Below, in pieces: positions 24,297-35,207 of a stretch of DNA of 64,000 bases. The stretch is taken from assembly GCA_002104905.1 (NCBI GenBank), contig MCFE01000129.1:96098-160097 (forward strand), in the 5' to 3' direction. A program made the translations under genes and the position numbers. This DNA comes from Basidiobolus meristosporus CBS 931.73 (taxonomy: Eukaryota; Basidiobolomycota; Basidiobolomycetes; Basidiobolales; Basidiobolaceae). Below the pieces are notes generated by a model. It saw only the letters and a list, made by a program, of their open reading frames with translations, made no database searches and had not been told where the DNA came from. Each line of letters opens with the position of its first letter. The first letter of the stretch is position 1.

Positions 24297-25655
24297 TTAA
24301 TTATCGAGTTGGATAAAGTACAAGGTCACACGATCGAAGCCGTGGGCCAGGGCACTGTTCAGCTCTTTTTCGCCAGTCACCAAAAACGCTTTCGAGTCGC
24401 TCAATCTATAAATCAACGTTCTGCTCTCTAAGTTCTGGAACTGCTTACCACAAGTCCGAAGCTTCAGCAGAATCCGGCAATACAAATCCTCGAAGCTGAT
24501 CGTACGATGGATGCGCAGGATAACAATGGTGTCTTCGTCCAAAACCACTTTCACCTTGAGGAAGGTGATTGGCTCTACTTCTCTTCGGGCTGCGGCTGAG
24601 AGTGAGTTGGTCGACGTAGATTTGCGAAGGGTACGCGTCGACCTGCAGCTGTCCATGCGCGAGATGGTTCCTGCCCTGCGAAGGGTGTTCGATCTGGAAA
24701 GATTGACAGGTGAGCCGCTCACGGTGTTGGAGCCCGAGTAAGGGGAGCTTGGTGCTGGGAGAGAGGGCAGTAAATCGCGCACCTTTTGTGGCTCAATATA
24801 GTGCAAATTCCAAGGGGCAACAATAGCTGGCCGATTTTCCAATTCCACTGGATCCATATCACCTCGCTTGACGCGATTCCAGGGCGCCTCACTCCCTTTC
24901 CGGGTTAGCATTGCGCTCTTGGAGCGGCGTAGATTCGGTCGGCTGGATGGCATTAAGTTTGGCGAATTCAGCGTTCCACTTCTAGTTAATGGTTTGTATT
25001 TCTGCATCAGGCTTGGATGTTGGAACGAAGTCTTCTTACGTAACAATGGCTGTTGAGTCGGCTTCGGCGAGGCTTGGATCTTGACTGTAGGGGATTTTGG
25101 ACTGGCTGGCATGCTCTGCTCCTTAGGGACCAGCTCCAGATCTGCCTTCTCGTCCAGGTCCACCGCAGAGTCCGCCCTATTGTAGTCATCGTCTCCGTAG
25201 AAATCTGGATATTCCGAGCCTAGATGTTCCCGCACATACTCGACATCACTTTTCCACACGCCAAAGAACTCCAAGACTGCTGAAGAAGCAGCAACATAAA
25301 TAGGGTATTGAAACAAACTCTTAATGTAAGCGTTCAGCTTTCCACGAATCTTGGCTCCTGACGGAACCAATAGTAAGAAAGTCCTCTGCGGCAACTGCAG
25401 CTCTGGGATATCGATCTGTTGACTCGCGAATATCTCATGCAATTTAGTGGAGAGCTGAACAAAATGCTCCTGGGTTCTATAGATTGAGTACGGTTTTTTG
25501 GCGTCTCCTTCACGGTTGAAGTCAGCGGGGATTACGGTCACGGTGAACCAGCGCTTCTTATCCGGGCGCTTATCAAACGTACCCACATTTGCTGCTGAAA
25601 TAAGAGGAGCCAGTTTGACCACACCGGTGTCAATTTTGGTAACAAGTGTAGACAT
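24297..25655 (-). CDS. PX-PB1 domain protein, Bem1/Scd2-like scaffold lacking SH3 domains
   Basis: The 452-residue protein starts with a PX domain (about 36-135), including a YxIYRTQEHF stretch like the family's phosphoinositide-binding core and the PxLPxR-like PELQLPQR. It ends with a PB1 domain (about 365-450). That PB1 has the conserved lysine in its first strand (FLKVKV) but no acidic OPCA loop, so it should bind a PB1 partner that has one. In yeasts the polarity scaffold Bem1/Scd2 pairs in this way with the Cdc42 activator Cdc24/Scd1. Here the N-terminal SH3 domains of Bem1 are absent and the middle is a basic, Ser-rich linker. The frame is open upstream, but the ATG at 25655 best fits the PX start. 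A role in polarity or NADPH oxidase control is inference. Confidence 0.85.
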   Translation of the reverse strand: MSTLVTKIDTGVVKLAPLISAANVGTFDKRPDKKRWFTVTVIPADFNREGDAKKPYSIYRTQEHFVQLSTKLHEIFASQQIDIPELQLPQRTFLLLVPSGAKIRGKLNAYIKSLFQYPIYVAASSAVLEFFGVWKSDVEYVREHLGSEYPDFYGDDDYNRADSAVDLDEKADLELVPKEQSMPASPKSPTVKIQASPKPTQQPLLRKKTSFQHPSLMQKYKPLTRSGTLNSPNLMPSSRPNLRRSKSAMLTRKGSEAPWNRVKRGDMDPVELENRPAIVAPWNLHYIEPQKVRDLLPSLPAPSSPYSGSNTVSGSPVNLSRSNTLRRAGTISRMDSCRSTRTLRKSTSTNSLSAAARREVEPITFLKVKVVLDEDTIVILRIHRTISFEDLYCRILLKLRTCGKQFQNLESRTLIYRLSDSKAFLVTGEKELNSALAHGFDRVTLYFIQLDN

Positions 25656-27187
25656 TGAACAGAACCAGCTGTATTGGGGAAAAGTTAGCAAGAAGAATCG
25701 TCTTTTGAGAAGTCGGCAATCTCTAGGACGATTGGAGAGATAAAAATATGAATAAAAGGATTGAGGGAGCCCTATGAAGTCTCGAGTTATATGTCTATCG
25801 GGGACAGCATTGAACATAACATCTTTATAGGTGCAGCACTCCGATGGCCTAAATGGAAAAACAACAATCACTTCTGCATATTTTTGCCTTTCACTCCATT
25901 CTGTTCAGGTTGCATTTACATTGGTATCTACACCGTCGTCTATTGTACCCTATGGTTTGCATATACCCTGGATGCAGCTTATGCACATAGCGAGAACTAC
26001 TGCTGGCAAGGTTTCATGAGACATGTTGCTGAAAGTACTGTTTCAGGCCGAGAAAACACACCAGCCCGTAGGAGCATGTGAAGATTCCTCCATGGGTGCT
26101 GAAAGCCCCGGAGACGGGCGCACCACTTTTTACGAAAAATCGAGACTGAGGCAACACACTATGGCTCTTGCCATGCCTGGGTCAGGGGTCGAACTGGCTG
26201 ATGGGCCCGAGGTTGCAAGTCCCGTTCATTCAGTTGCCGCCAAGCACACTATATTTGTCCGCAAGTGTAGTATGCATCTCGTCTTGTGATCATTGGTGGA
26301 AAACTCGTGCATTGGGAAGGGAGCATGCCGCAAGAGGAAGACACTAGGAGTCAGATTGGTTCCATAAATTCCCCATATGGAGCCGAGCTGAATAAACATA
26401 TCGGCTATGCACAGCCGTGTTGAGGAGGAATTGGTGATCAGGAACTTGCTTGCACTCTGTGTTCTCTAGGATACCACGGAAAACCCTAATCGAATGCACA
26501 TATATTCAACAAGGAGGCTTGTAGTTTACACCCAGACTCGAGGCAGCCGTCGCTCACCTTATTTTCTCCATTGGCCGGCCAACACCTGCCACCCTCCGAT
26601 ATGTCTCGAGGGGTTTTGCCGAGCTTGATTCCAGCCTTGGAAAGTACACCAGTTCTCATAGCAAAGCCAATAAAACGACACTAATATGCTACACAGGAGC
26701 TTGTCAATCAGGAATACTGCGAAGATTCGCAGTCATCGGATTGTCACCCATTGGCCGGTTGAGTAGCGACTATCTACAAATATTGTCTCCCAGCGCAGGG
26801 TATTCCGGATTTCTTGTGTGGCTTCGATCACTAGCATTGATGCTATTGCTGCAAATTGGGCTGAAATACGGCGAAATATCGAATTACTCTGATATCCAAT
26901 CCGAGCTCCATCCCTCTTGTGGATGCTCCTGAGAAATGTAGTTGTCAACCCTGATTGAGAGTAGATGGCCCATGACGTCAGTATAGTCGAATCAAATTTG
27001 ACTGTGCTCAGTGCCAGTTAAGTTACTTCCATTTCTGGCCTAATCTTTCCAGGCTCCAACCAATTATCGTTGCGGTTTGCCCATTCTAACTTCCATCACT
27101 ATATATTGGTTTGGCTCATTTATTCTGACGCCTTCCTGTAGATACCTTGGACCCATATATAACAAAAATAAACTTCATCCACAAACC
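25656..27187. other. Intergenic, divergent promoter region, no supported gene
   Basis: This region separates two divergent genes. The short frames inside overlap one another and have no recognised domains. Two similar ATTGGCCGG words occur near 26571 and 26751. Confidence 0.45.
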
Positions 27188-28292
27188 ATGAAGATATCCG
27201 CCCCTAACCTCTCGCTATTCTTAGCTTTTACTACTACAGCTGTGGCATTTAGTTGCGCAAAGTTATCACAGCCCTCAGGAAGGTGCCAGGATATAGTTAC
27301 ATATTATACGAATGTTACCGATGTAGCTGCCGCGGACGAGCAAGTAAAAGGTATGTTTCCAGTAGATCATCGTTTCCAACTCCATTCATTAATATGTTCT
27401 GTGCAGTTCTACTAGACAAAATCAGTAGAGAGGGTGTAGAAGGGGCAGGCGCAGATTGTTTCCTGGCTCTACACAGGGCTGCTTGCTACACCACTTTCAG
27501 AAAGTGTGACCCAGACACCAACACAATCTTACCCGTGTGTATGACAATCAGGAATAACGCCTTAAATACCTGCGAAACTTCCGGCTCCTTCACAGATTCC
27601 AACATTATCGAGGAAAATTTTGAGCCTTCCCTATTTCAACAATTTGCTGGCAAGTGCTACCCCGACTATAGTGACGAAGCGCCCATTGTTGAAGGGAAAA
27701 TTACCGATCTACCAATTGGCCATGAACTCGATAATATCCAACCCAATCCATCAGATAATCAGTCTTCTGGTGACGGCAACACTCGTCCAAACCCTTCGGA
27801 AACCCAAAGCGACCACACGGATCCCTCTAAGCCTAGTTTTCCAGGAGAAGGCGTAACTGACGCAGATGCTAATGGAACAAACAGCCAGAGTCGGCCTGTT
27901 GGTGTAGAGAATGCACGCGGGCCGGCTCAAGATTTGGCTTATTCATTTTCATCCTCTATTCTAGCAACATTTGTTGCGCTGTGTGGAGTTGGGGTGATAT
28001 GTAGTATTCCTGCCGGACTGATATACTGGAGAAGGAGAAACGGGCATTCAAGTGGTGGATTCTGGGACCTCAATTCAGAATACAAGCGAATTAACGTAGA
28101 CAATGCCTCTTTGGATTCTCGTTTGGAGGCTAATAACGAACCAACAGAGCCCCATGTGGAGATGGAGCACTTTTTCATCGAGGTAAATAGCGCACGCATA
28201 CAAATGACCTGTCAAGCACTAATACTGAGCAAATATTGACATCATAGGATGAAGAGTTTGGCGAGTTTAGTGGTGAACAGGATGTCGAATAA
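27188..28292 (+). CDS. Cys-rich single-pass membrane protein
   Basis: Three exons (27188-27350, 27407-28182, 28248-28292) with GT-AG introns of 56 and 65 bp join to 327 codons. A signal peptide (about 1-20) leads to a Cys-rich domain with a C-FLALHRAAC-type helix, then CxPD, PVC and GKCYPDY blocks. This layout recalls the Cys-rich domain of Mid1-type stretch-channel subunits, but the match is not strong enough to name. A hydrophilic Asn/Ser/Pro stalk follows, then one transmembrane helix (FVALCGVGVICSIPAGLIYW) with a basic stop-transfer (RRRNG). The third exon adds a strongly acidic tail ending EQDVE. If the last intron is retained, the protein ends a few residues later in an unrelated sequence. 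Architecture parallels the neighbour at 22924-23748. Confidence 0.82.
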
Positions 28293-28885
28293 CCGACAAC
28301 TAGCACCTAACGAGGAACTCCTTATATTTTACTTGTTGCTTCATCTTTATGTTAATATTACATCCTGGCTCCAAGGCCAACATATTTTTGTTCATATATA
28401 TAAATCGGAATCAACGGATAATGCAATATATACATAGCTAGTGTCCAGTCATCGAACTCTGATATTCCATTAGATACTTCGTGTGTCTGGGTGTAACCAA
28501 TACATGAGTATGTTGAGGACTACGGAATAGACAAACACCAGAGCCCACGCTAAGCACCCCTACTCTTACCACTTGGAGAATATACTCGAGTTTGGGTTTT
28601 GTGTCTTGCCATGAAACAGTCATGCATGTCGGATTATATAGAAGCATTCTGTTTGCAAGACATACCGATCATTGATCATCCATCCATACATCAAACAATC
28701 CTCCTAACAGAGTCCCATCTGAGAAAGTACTTTCGCACACGATAAATACGAACAAGAAGGCTCTTGGCTACTGGAAAAAACTAACCTCCCCCATACTTCT
28801 GTCCCAGCCACCACTTAACCCGGATTGCGCACAATCAATAAAACATCTGTAGATAACTTGCTATTCCCTTGGCCAAGCCGCACCT
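28293..28885. other. Intergenic, no supported gene
   Basis: AT-rich at its start, with the 3' end of the previous gene. I see no gene or RNA in it. Confidence 0.5.
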
Positions 28886-29416
28886 ATGTACAACACCAGA
28901 GATAAATCAGAGTTACTATTAGGATGCCCCCAACTCTACACAATTGTACAGGAGCTTCGGGTTGACCCAACTCGAACCAATCTTTACGAAACACTAGAGA
29001 CATGCTTGTTGGAGAGCCTACCCACGTTGGTTATCACCCAAGAAGGCCGTAAGAAGCATACCCTGGAGTATAACGGGATCTGGGCCAACTCGGAAGCGCT
29101 AAATTGGATAATGTTCGATGTAATCCCTGTTCATCAGGTCTACCTCTCCAACCGTAAATGCTTTCAGAGGCCGCATCTCTCTATAGTGCTGGGGGACATG
29201 AATGAGAAAAAAGTTCCACTAAATATTGACACCGACGGTGTGCACAATATTGAAGAGCAAGATAAGTGGAAACTGACCTATTATGTTGAGAAGGCAGGAG
29301 TTGACGAGAAATGGGTGATAATTCTAAGCTACATCTGCCACTTGGATTATTTAAATGAGCTTCCAGGGAAAATGAATTTGGTGTCTAGGCTGAAGGAGAA
29401 ATTAACCTGCCATTAG
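28886..29416 (+). CDS. Hypothetical protein, 176 residues
   Basis: A single open frame with an ATG and balanced, soluble-protein composition: no signal peptide, no membrane segment, no repeats and no motif I recognise. It contains several Trp residues in hydrophobic contexts (IWANSEALNWIMF, KWKLTYYVEK, KWVIILSY), typical of a folded domain. It sits between two surface-protein genes and runs toward the next one. I infer that it is real from length, composition and GC like its neighbours. No function can be assigned. Confidence 0.6.
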   Translation: MYNTRDKSELLLGCPQLYTIVQELRVDPTRTNLYETLETCLLESLPTLVITQEGRKKHTLEYNGIWANSEALNWIMFDVIPVHQVYLSNRKCFQRPHLSIVLGDMNEKKVPLNIDTDGVHNIEEQDKWKLTYYVEKAGVDEKWVIILSYICHLDYLNELPGKMNLVSRLKEKLTCH

Positions 29417-29602
29417 GCTCAAAAGGTGATCTACGTTGTTTAAAGGACCTATTCACCTCAGCTATTGGCCTGCCCAAGTTGCAATATAAAATAACTTTCA
29501 CTTGGTCGCCTCAGATTTCGGTCTTGAGGCTTTTATTTAATTGTTCAATATGATGCTCCTCCCTGCTCTCCCAACATGTAAAAATAGTAATATGGGCCAT
29601 AG

Positions 29603-30284
29603 TTACTGGAAATGCAATAATGTGGTAAATAAAAGGATCCCCATAATATATGTTGGGTAGATGATTTCCCTTGGTGCCACTGAGTTTGGTTTGACAGAAG
29701 CTACGACCGAGGTGCTACCACCAACCTTCGTGGGCTGCTGAAGGGCAACGTTGGGAAGCCCCTCGGAAGAGGAGGCTTGTGCAGTGGCGCTAGATGCAGT
29801 CGATGGTGACCCCTTTCCATCACTCTTATTTGGAGAGGATTTAGTGCGAGTGGCTTTTCCTGAGTTTGTGGAGGCGCTGCTCTTGACATCGAAATAATGG
29901 CTATACTTTACATTACTATTCTCTCCTGCACGAATGGCGTACTGATTACCAGGAGTCAATTCGTTGGGCACACGCCAACTAAGGGACCCGCTCTTGGTGT
30001 CTACCCCTGACTTGACGATTGTAACAACATTCATGGCTATAGCGGGGCCAACCATCAATGCTATATCAATTTTCTCTGGGTCAGGGCCAAGTCCTGGTAC
30101 AGTCGTCCTTTGTGAATGTCAGCTGAAAACTCTGCCTAGCAAAAATACAGAGAGATACGTACCAACTAATCAAAATTTGCTTTCCGGGCTCCCACACTGT
30201 CCCTTCTACAGGGCTGGTAATCGATATATCCCCTAGCACAAAAGACATCCACACACACAGAAATAAAAGACTTATGATATACAT
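29603..30284 (-). CDS. Kre9/Knh1-like Ser-Thr-rich GPI-type cell-surface protein
   Basis: Two exons (30284-30163 and 30107-29603, read on the minus strand; intron 55 bp) encode 208 residues. A signal peptide (about 1-19) is followed by the Kre9/Knh1-type N-terminal domain, with its hallmark ITSPVEGTVWEPGKQILISW, and by DIALM and SGSLSWRVP strands. A Ser/Thr-rich stalk then leads to a hydrophobic C-terminus (YIMGILLFTTLLHFQ), the layout of a GPI-anchored protein. The domain is named after yeast proteins needed for beta-1,6-glucan assembly, but in filamentous fungi it occurs in many surface proteins of unknown role. The acceptor CACAAAG is the only one in this stretch that keeps the frame open and restores the conserved GPDPEKIDIAL block. 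The open frame extends upstream of 30284, but the ATG there places the signal peptide first. Confidence 0.85.
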
Positions 30285-31960
30285 TGTAAGTAGAACGAGC
30301 TTCGAAATGTAGCGCTTCGAGTACGAGATCAAAAATGAATTGTGCGACGGATGAATGTGTGTTTATTAGTCATTGGTATTTATATGTGCTGGAGAATTGC
30401 TTCCTTGGGTGTGGTCGCCTGCGATATCTCGAGAGTAACTGCTGTGTTGTTGTCTCGATAAAGATCTTACCAACACGCACACTCCTACATCATCTGCTGC
30501 CTCGCAATCGAGCTGTGTACATATGGGCGTGTGTGGAGCATTGGTGTAGTGAGATAGCATTGCCGATGGATATTCTAACATATGGAAGTCGCATATGCAC
30601 TACACGGGGTATCCATTAATTTGCGACACTCCAGACTAGTGGCTTGGTGGATTGCCATTCAAACAACCACCCTCTAATCTTACACTATACTTGACTACCA
30701 TCTAAGTCATAAACACTCTTACCCACATATTCGTGCATGGGAAACAAGAGAACCAACCAGATGGAACCAGATGCGACTCAGATGGAAAGTACATGTTATC
30801 TTAGGGTTGAAACCTTTCTCGCTATCGCGTTGGATATGGTTATCATGTCTGTTCAAGAAACCTGGTCATGGAGATATCTAGTAAACCTCAAGGCGGTGTG
30901 CATGCTTTACAATAAACATAAAATCAGGAGAGCTCCTTAAATTGTCTCTGCAGTAGTGCGGCTTCCTCGTCCTTGGAAAAATCTTGGAAATTGCTGGGCT
31001 ATGTAGGAACCTCGTAAATGGATATCAACCATCACACATTATATGACCATGCTATTAACCTCTTCTTTTATAGGATTGATGATCGCTATACTTCTGCAAT
31101 AGATATATTGGGCAACAAGTGACGTATAGAATAATTGCACGAATCTCACATCATGTAGGGCCTCCCGGCTAAGAAGGGATCACGGAGTGAGGAAAACTTG
31201 AGAATTATATCAATGCTATGGTCAAATCAGTTAGTTTCAAAAGAGTCAACCAAGTTTAGTATTGCACCAACTCCAGCGATCCATACACAACTGAGCTGGC
31301 CTACTGCAACATCCTACCCGCAAAATTAAGCAGAATCGAACTTCAAACCATGCCCCACCACATTAACATATCATCGGTATTTCTATCTAGCCCTATCGTA
31401 TACGTACAAGCAACCAAAGCAAGATAGCAAACCTACCTTTTGGATTTGATCACCGATAAAATCTTGATCAGTATTGATGATGCTTGACGAAGACAACGAC
31501 GACAATATCTCATATGAATCATTTATCTATGAAACACTAGCGTTGATAATCCTTTCCTCTGCTAAACGTGTTTAACAAAAGGCATTTTATGCAGGGTTAA
31601 ACACAACCTGCTTATCCTAGGGATCCATCACGGTAGATAAAATGCTAATATCTATCAGGTGTGAGCAAAACCCTTCCAATATAAGCCAATCATCCATCCA
31701 CTTGATCATATAATCTCTTAAAATGGGAGGTGGAGACATCCTTGGCCAAAACACAATGCGATCTAGCGTCGGGCACTATTGGGAGTGTTTCAGAATCGTC
31801 GTTTTTCAGCATTTTAATTGGCTGAGATTGACTGGCATATATACTTCAGGAAAATACTACGATAAATCTTTAGTGTACTATCGGTGACTATCTTCGAGTC
31901 ATGCTGCCTTATAAATATCCCAACAAAACCACCTCCCCACACACATATCCATTCGTAAAG
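30285..31960. other. Intergenic, divergent promoters, no supported gene
   Basis: The region between the Kre9-like gene and MET2, which point away from each other. No domain-bearing frame is seen. A TATTTATA on the plus strand near 30376 (TATAAATA on the minus strand) could serve the Kre9-like gene. Confidence 0.5.
31910..31918 (+). promoter_or_regulatory. TATA-like box of MET2
   Basis: TTATAAATA lies about 45 bp before the ATG at 31961. This would give a short leader. Confidence 0.5.
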
Positions 31961-33462
31961 ATGACTTCCCCATTGAGTAAATATTAATACCAAGTAGCCT
32001 TACATTTCGTATGGGATTTGCTAACGGCTTTTCCTTAGGACATCTTGAACAGCAACCCGAAAACCCATTCACTCGGCTGGTGAATTCCCAAAAGATTGCA
32101 GTGATTCCAACGTTTACCTTGGAAAGTGGCGTTGTTCTAACAGATGTTCCTGTTGGCTATAAAACGTGGGGAAATCTGAATGAGAAGAAGGATAACGTAA
32201 TGGTTATTTGTCATGCTTTGACTGGTTCTGCAGATGTTGCTGATTGGTATGAACAGAAGTAAACTACTCCTTCTAAGGACGCTAATAACATTCTTCTAGG
32301 TGGGGTCCGTTACTTGGCCCTGGTCTGGCATTTGACACCGACGCATTTTTCATAATATGTATGAATGTCTTAGGTTCTCCCTACGGAACTGCATCGCCTG
32401 TCACCAACAACTCAAAGCGCGGTAAACTCTGGGGTCCCGAGTTCCCAAAGGTTACCATCCGCGACACCGTGAATCTTCATAGAGAACTTCTTGCCGGACT
32501 TGGCATCAACCAAGTAGCTATCTGTATTGGTGGCTCACTTGGAGGAATGCAAGTCATGGAGTGGGCAATGTTTGGTGAAGAGTACGTGAGGTTCATTGTC
32601 CCTATTGCTACTTGCGGGAAACATTCTGCTTGGGGTATCAGCTGGGGTGAGGCCCAACGCCAATCTATCTACAGTGATCCAAACTTCGGTAAGCATCAAT
32701 TCCAACAAGGTATATTTTCGAGCTTAAACTAACAGATACATAGCCGATGGATACTACACCCAGGATAAGGCACCCAATAATGGATTGGCAGCCGCAAGAA
32801 TGTCCGCTCTCTTGACTTATCGCTCTAAAGGCTCGTTTGAAACAAGATTTGGCCGGAAAGTTATGCCCTCTAAGGGAGACCAAAGCAACAACGGCTTTGT
32901 CAAAAAGAATGAATCCCTCTCACCTGAAGACAAAGCGAGCGAAGGACTTGCAAGATCGCCACATCTCTTCTCCGCACAAAACTATCTTCGCTACCAGGGA
33001 GACAAATTTATCAAACGATTCGATGCCAACTGTTATATTGCCATTACAAAAATGATGGACACTCATGATATCTCAAGGGGCGAAGGAGATTACATCACTA
33101 CACTCCAAGGAATTACTCAGCCAGCACTTGTGATTGGTAAGCGGCCTTATAGCATAATTTTAATTTGATAATACTAATGACTGTGGTTAGGTATTGAGTC
33201 TGATGGCCTATTTACTATCGACGAGCAATATATTCTTGCCGAACATATGCCTAACTCTCACATGATCGTTGTGGATTCGCCAGACGGTCATGATGGGTTT
33301 TTACTGGAGTTTGAGCAGTTAAATGAGCACATTCTAAAATTCATCAGTGAGTATCTTCCGGAGTATCTTCACGAAGCCAACCGTAATGGCCCTCGCAACG
33401 TAGAACTGAAGTCAGGTGGTAACAGCCTCTTTGGTGAGGCGGAGGACATGATGACATGGTAA
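31961..33462 (+). CDS. met2: Homoserine O-acetyltransferase
   Basis: It transfers acetyl from acetyl-CoA to L-homoserine, the step that feeds homocysteine and methionine synthesis from sulfide. Five exons (31961-31976, 32039-32258, 32300-32688, 32744-33136, 33191-33462) with GT-AG introns of 62, 41, 55 and 54 bp join to 429 residues. Exon 1 is only 16 nt. The fold is an alpha/beta hydrolase: nucleophile Ser158 in GGSLGGMQ, the acid Asp344 in ESDGLF and His373 in GHDGFL. HALTGSADVADW and WGPEFP are hallmark blocks of the family. The insertion between the Ser and Asp regions, about residues 260-310, is also usual in fungal enzymes. The gene converges on a sulfate permease gene 1.7 kb away, and both serve sulfur assimilation. 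Confidence 0.96.
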
Positions 33463-35207
33463 ATAATTGTATTTCTACATCCTCTATTGGCGTTTTTCCA
33501 AATACACGGACAATTTTTTATTGTACTATCTCTACCTCATGGACAATCTCTTTACTTTATGATGGACATTTTTCGTAGCATAAGGGTCAAGTTTTCAGTG
33601 AAGCAACGTATATTTTTCTTTTCACCACTCAGTCTTTGGCGCTTCTTTAATTAATCAGAACTTCGGATCCTATTCTTGGTCTTCGGAAGCCAATAAATAA
33701 TCAGAGCAATCCCCCAACCACAACCATGTAATCTTATTCGCCTCAGTATTGTACTTCGATGTTGTCACCTGTCTGTGGCTCTATTTGTAACATTACATAT
33801 ACCATGAGTCGTGATCAGATAGAAGTGTACAATTGGGCAATCAGCAGTGATGGAACTGCCCAACTATTTTGAAAATAAGTTGTGAGGCTCTAGATTCTAG
33901 ACATGTGCCATAACCAGCAAACTCGTGTTCATGAAGGCATTGTCTTAAAAAGGCACTCTGCATGCTTGTTACGACCGCAATCCCGCTTCAGTACTCCAAT
34001 TAATTTTGATCAGATTGCCACTTAGCCGGTCCAATTCCAATCCGATCAATGATCAATTCAGCTCAACCTGAACCTTTGAAAGCCCGGGTGGCACAGATAC
34101 CTATTAGGAGGGTTTCGAATCGCATTCAACCGGCCAGTCTGATCAGGTGACAGTTCAAACAATACCATGAGTGCGTGAAGGTGTAACATTGAATGTCACC
34201 TAATGTTATCTCCAATCCAACAAAGCAGAGACCACTGGTTCAACGGACATTGGTTTAACCTAATCTCATGTGCTCGATTGAAGAAGGAAATGCCAGGTGC
34301 AACTCCATTGTTACGAAGGGGTTTCTGTGTAACCTCCAGCTGAAACATCTTGTCTATGTTGCAAGAGGGGTTCCACCAGACCCACTTAAGCAGGCGATCA
34401 AAGCCCAAGTGCCCTATGGAGAGCGTCAGACCCGAGGGTGTGCAGTGATGCACAATGGCGTTAGGTTTTCATTGCCCAACTTTGCTCCAAGGGGCCCAAC
34501 AGGAGAAACAATAGAAAGCCACGTATTGATAAAAGAGTGTGGTTGCTACAACTAGGAAATGACCTGTGCATTCGAACATTCCATCCATACTCACCAACTA
34601 AACCTAATATGTATCAGTGGGAGTACACGAGTCTTGTGCTCCACACAATTTTGAGTTAGCCAACGGGTGATGCGAGGCGTTCTTGGCGATCAGCTTCCTC
34701 CGTGACACCGTTCTTACACATGCCTCTGATTGTCATCATTCATTCCTTTCTGGATCAAATGTGCCCACAACGAAACGGCTTCCAGATTGTCCTTCACTAT
34801 TCCATAGGATCCCGGTGTGGCTGGAGAATCTTGGCCTCGTAGCAGGATATGCGACATAGAGAGGCGCACTGTAGTCATGACGACGCACGTTTGATGAGGA
34901 AATTTATTTTTGGGTAGCCACGGGTTTGAATATGGTTTGGAACAAATTAGTGGAAAATATGAAGTGAACGCATCGATAAATCTTCCTCTGGGGAGGAAAA
35001 CTGTACAATCTAGATTAGGTCGGTGGATATTAGGGGTTCGGCGATACTTGACGATTTAGAGAATGATTCATTAGGAGCGCGTGCTATCAAAAGTATGGAG
35101 GGAATTTTCAATAAGATAGAAAACTAGATCTTGAGGTAAGTGAGAAATTGAGGGTTGGGCGAGAGAAGCGAATGGTGTGATTGTTCGAAGTCACGGGCTT
35201 TTCTGCT
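33463..35207. other. Intergenic between convergent MET2 and sulfate permease, no supported gene
   Basis: A 95-codon plus-strand frame (34268-34555) has no known domain and no promoter context. No RNA gene is seen. Confidence 0.45.

Noticed and set aside
34268-34555. 95-codon frame between MET2 and the permease
   Set aside because: No recognisable family, and the opposite strand is equally open. Probably chance.
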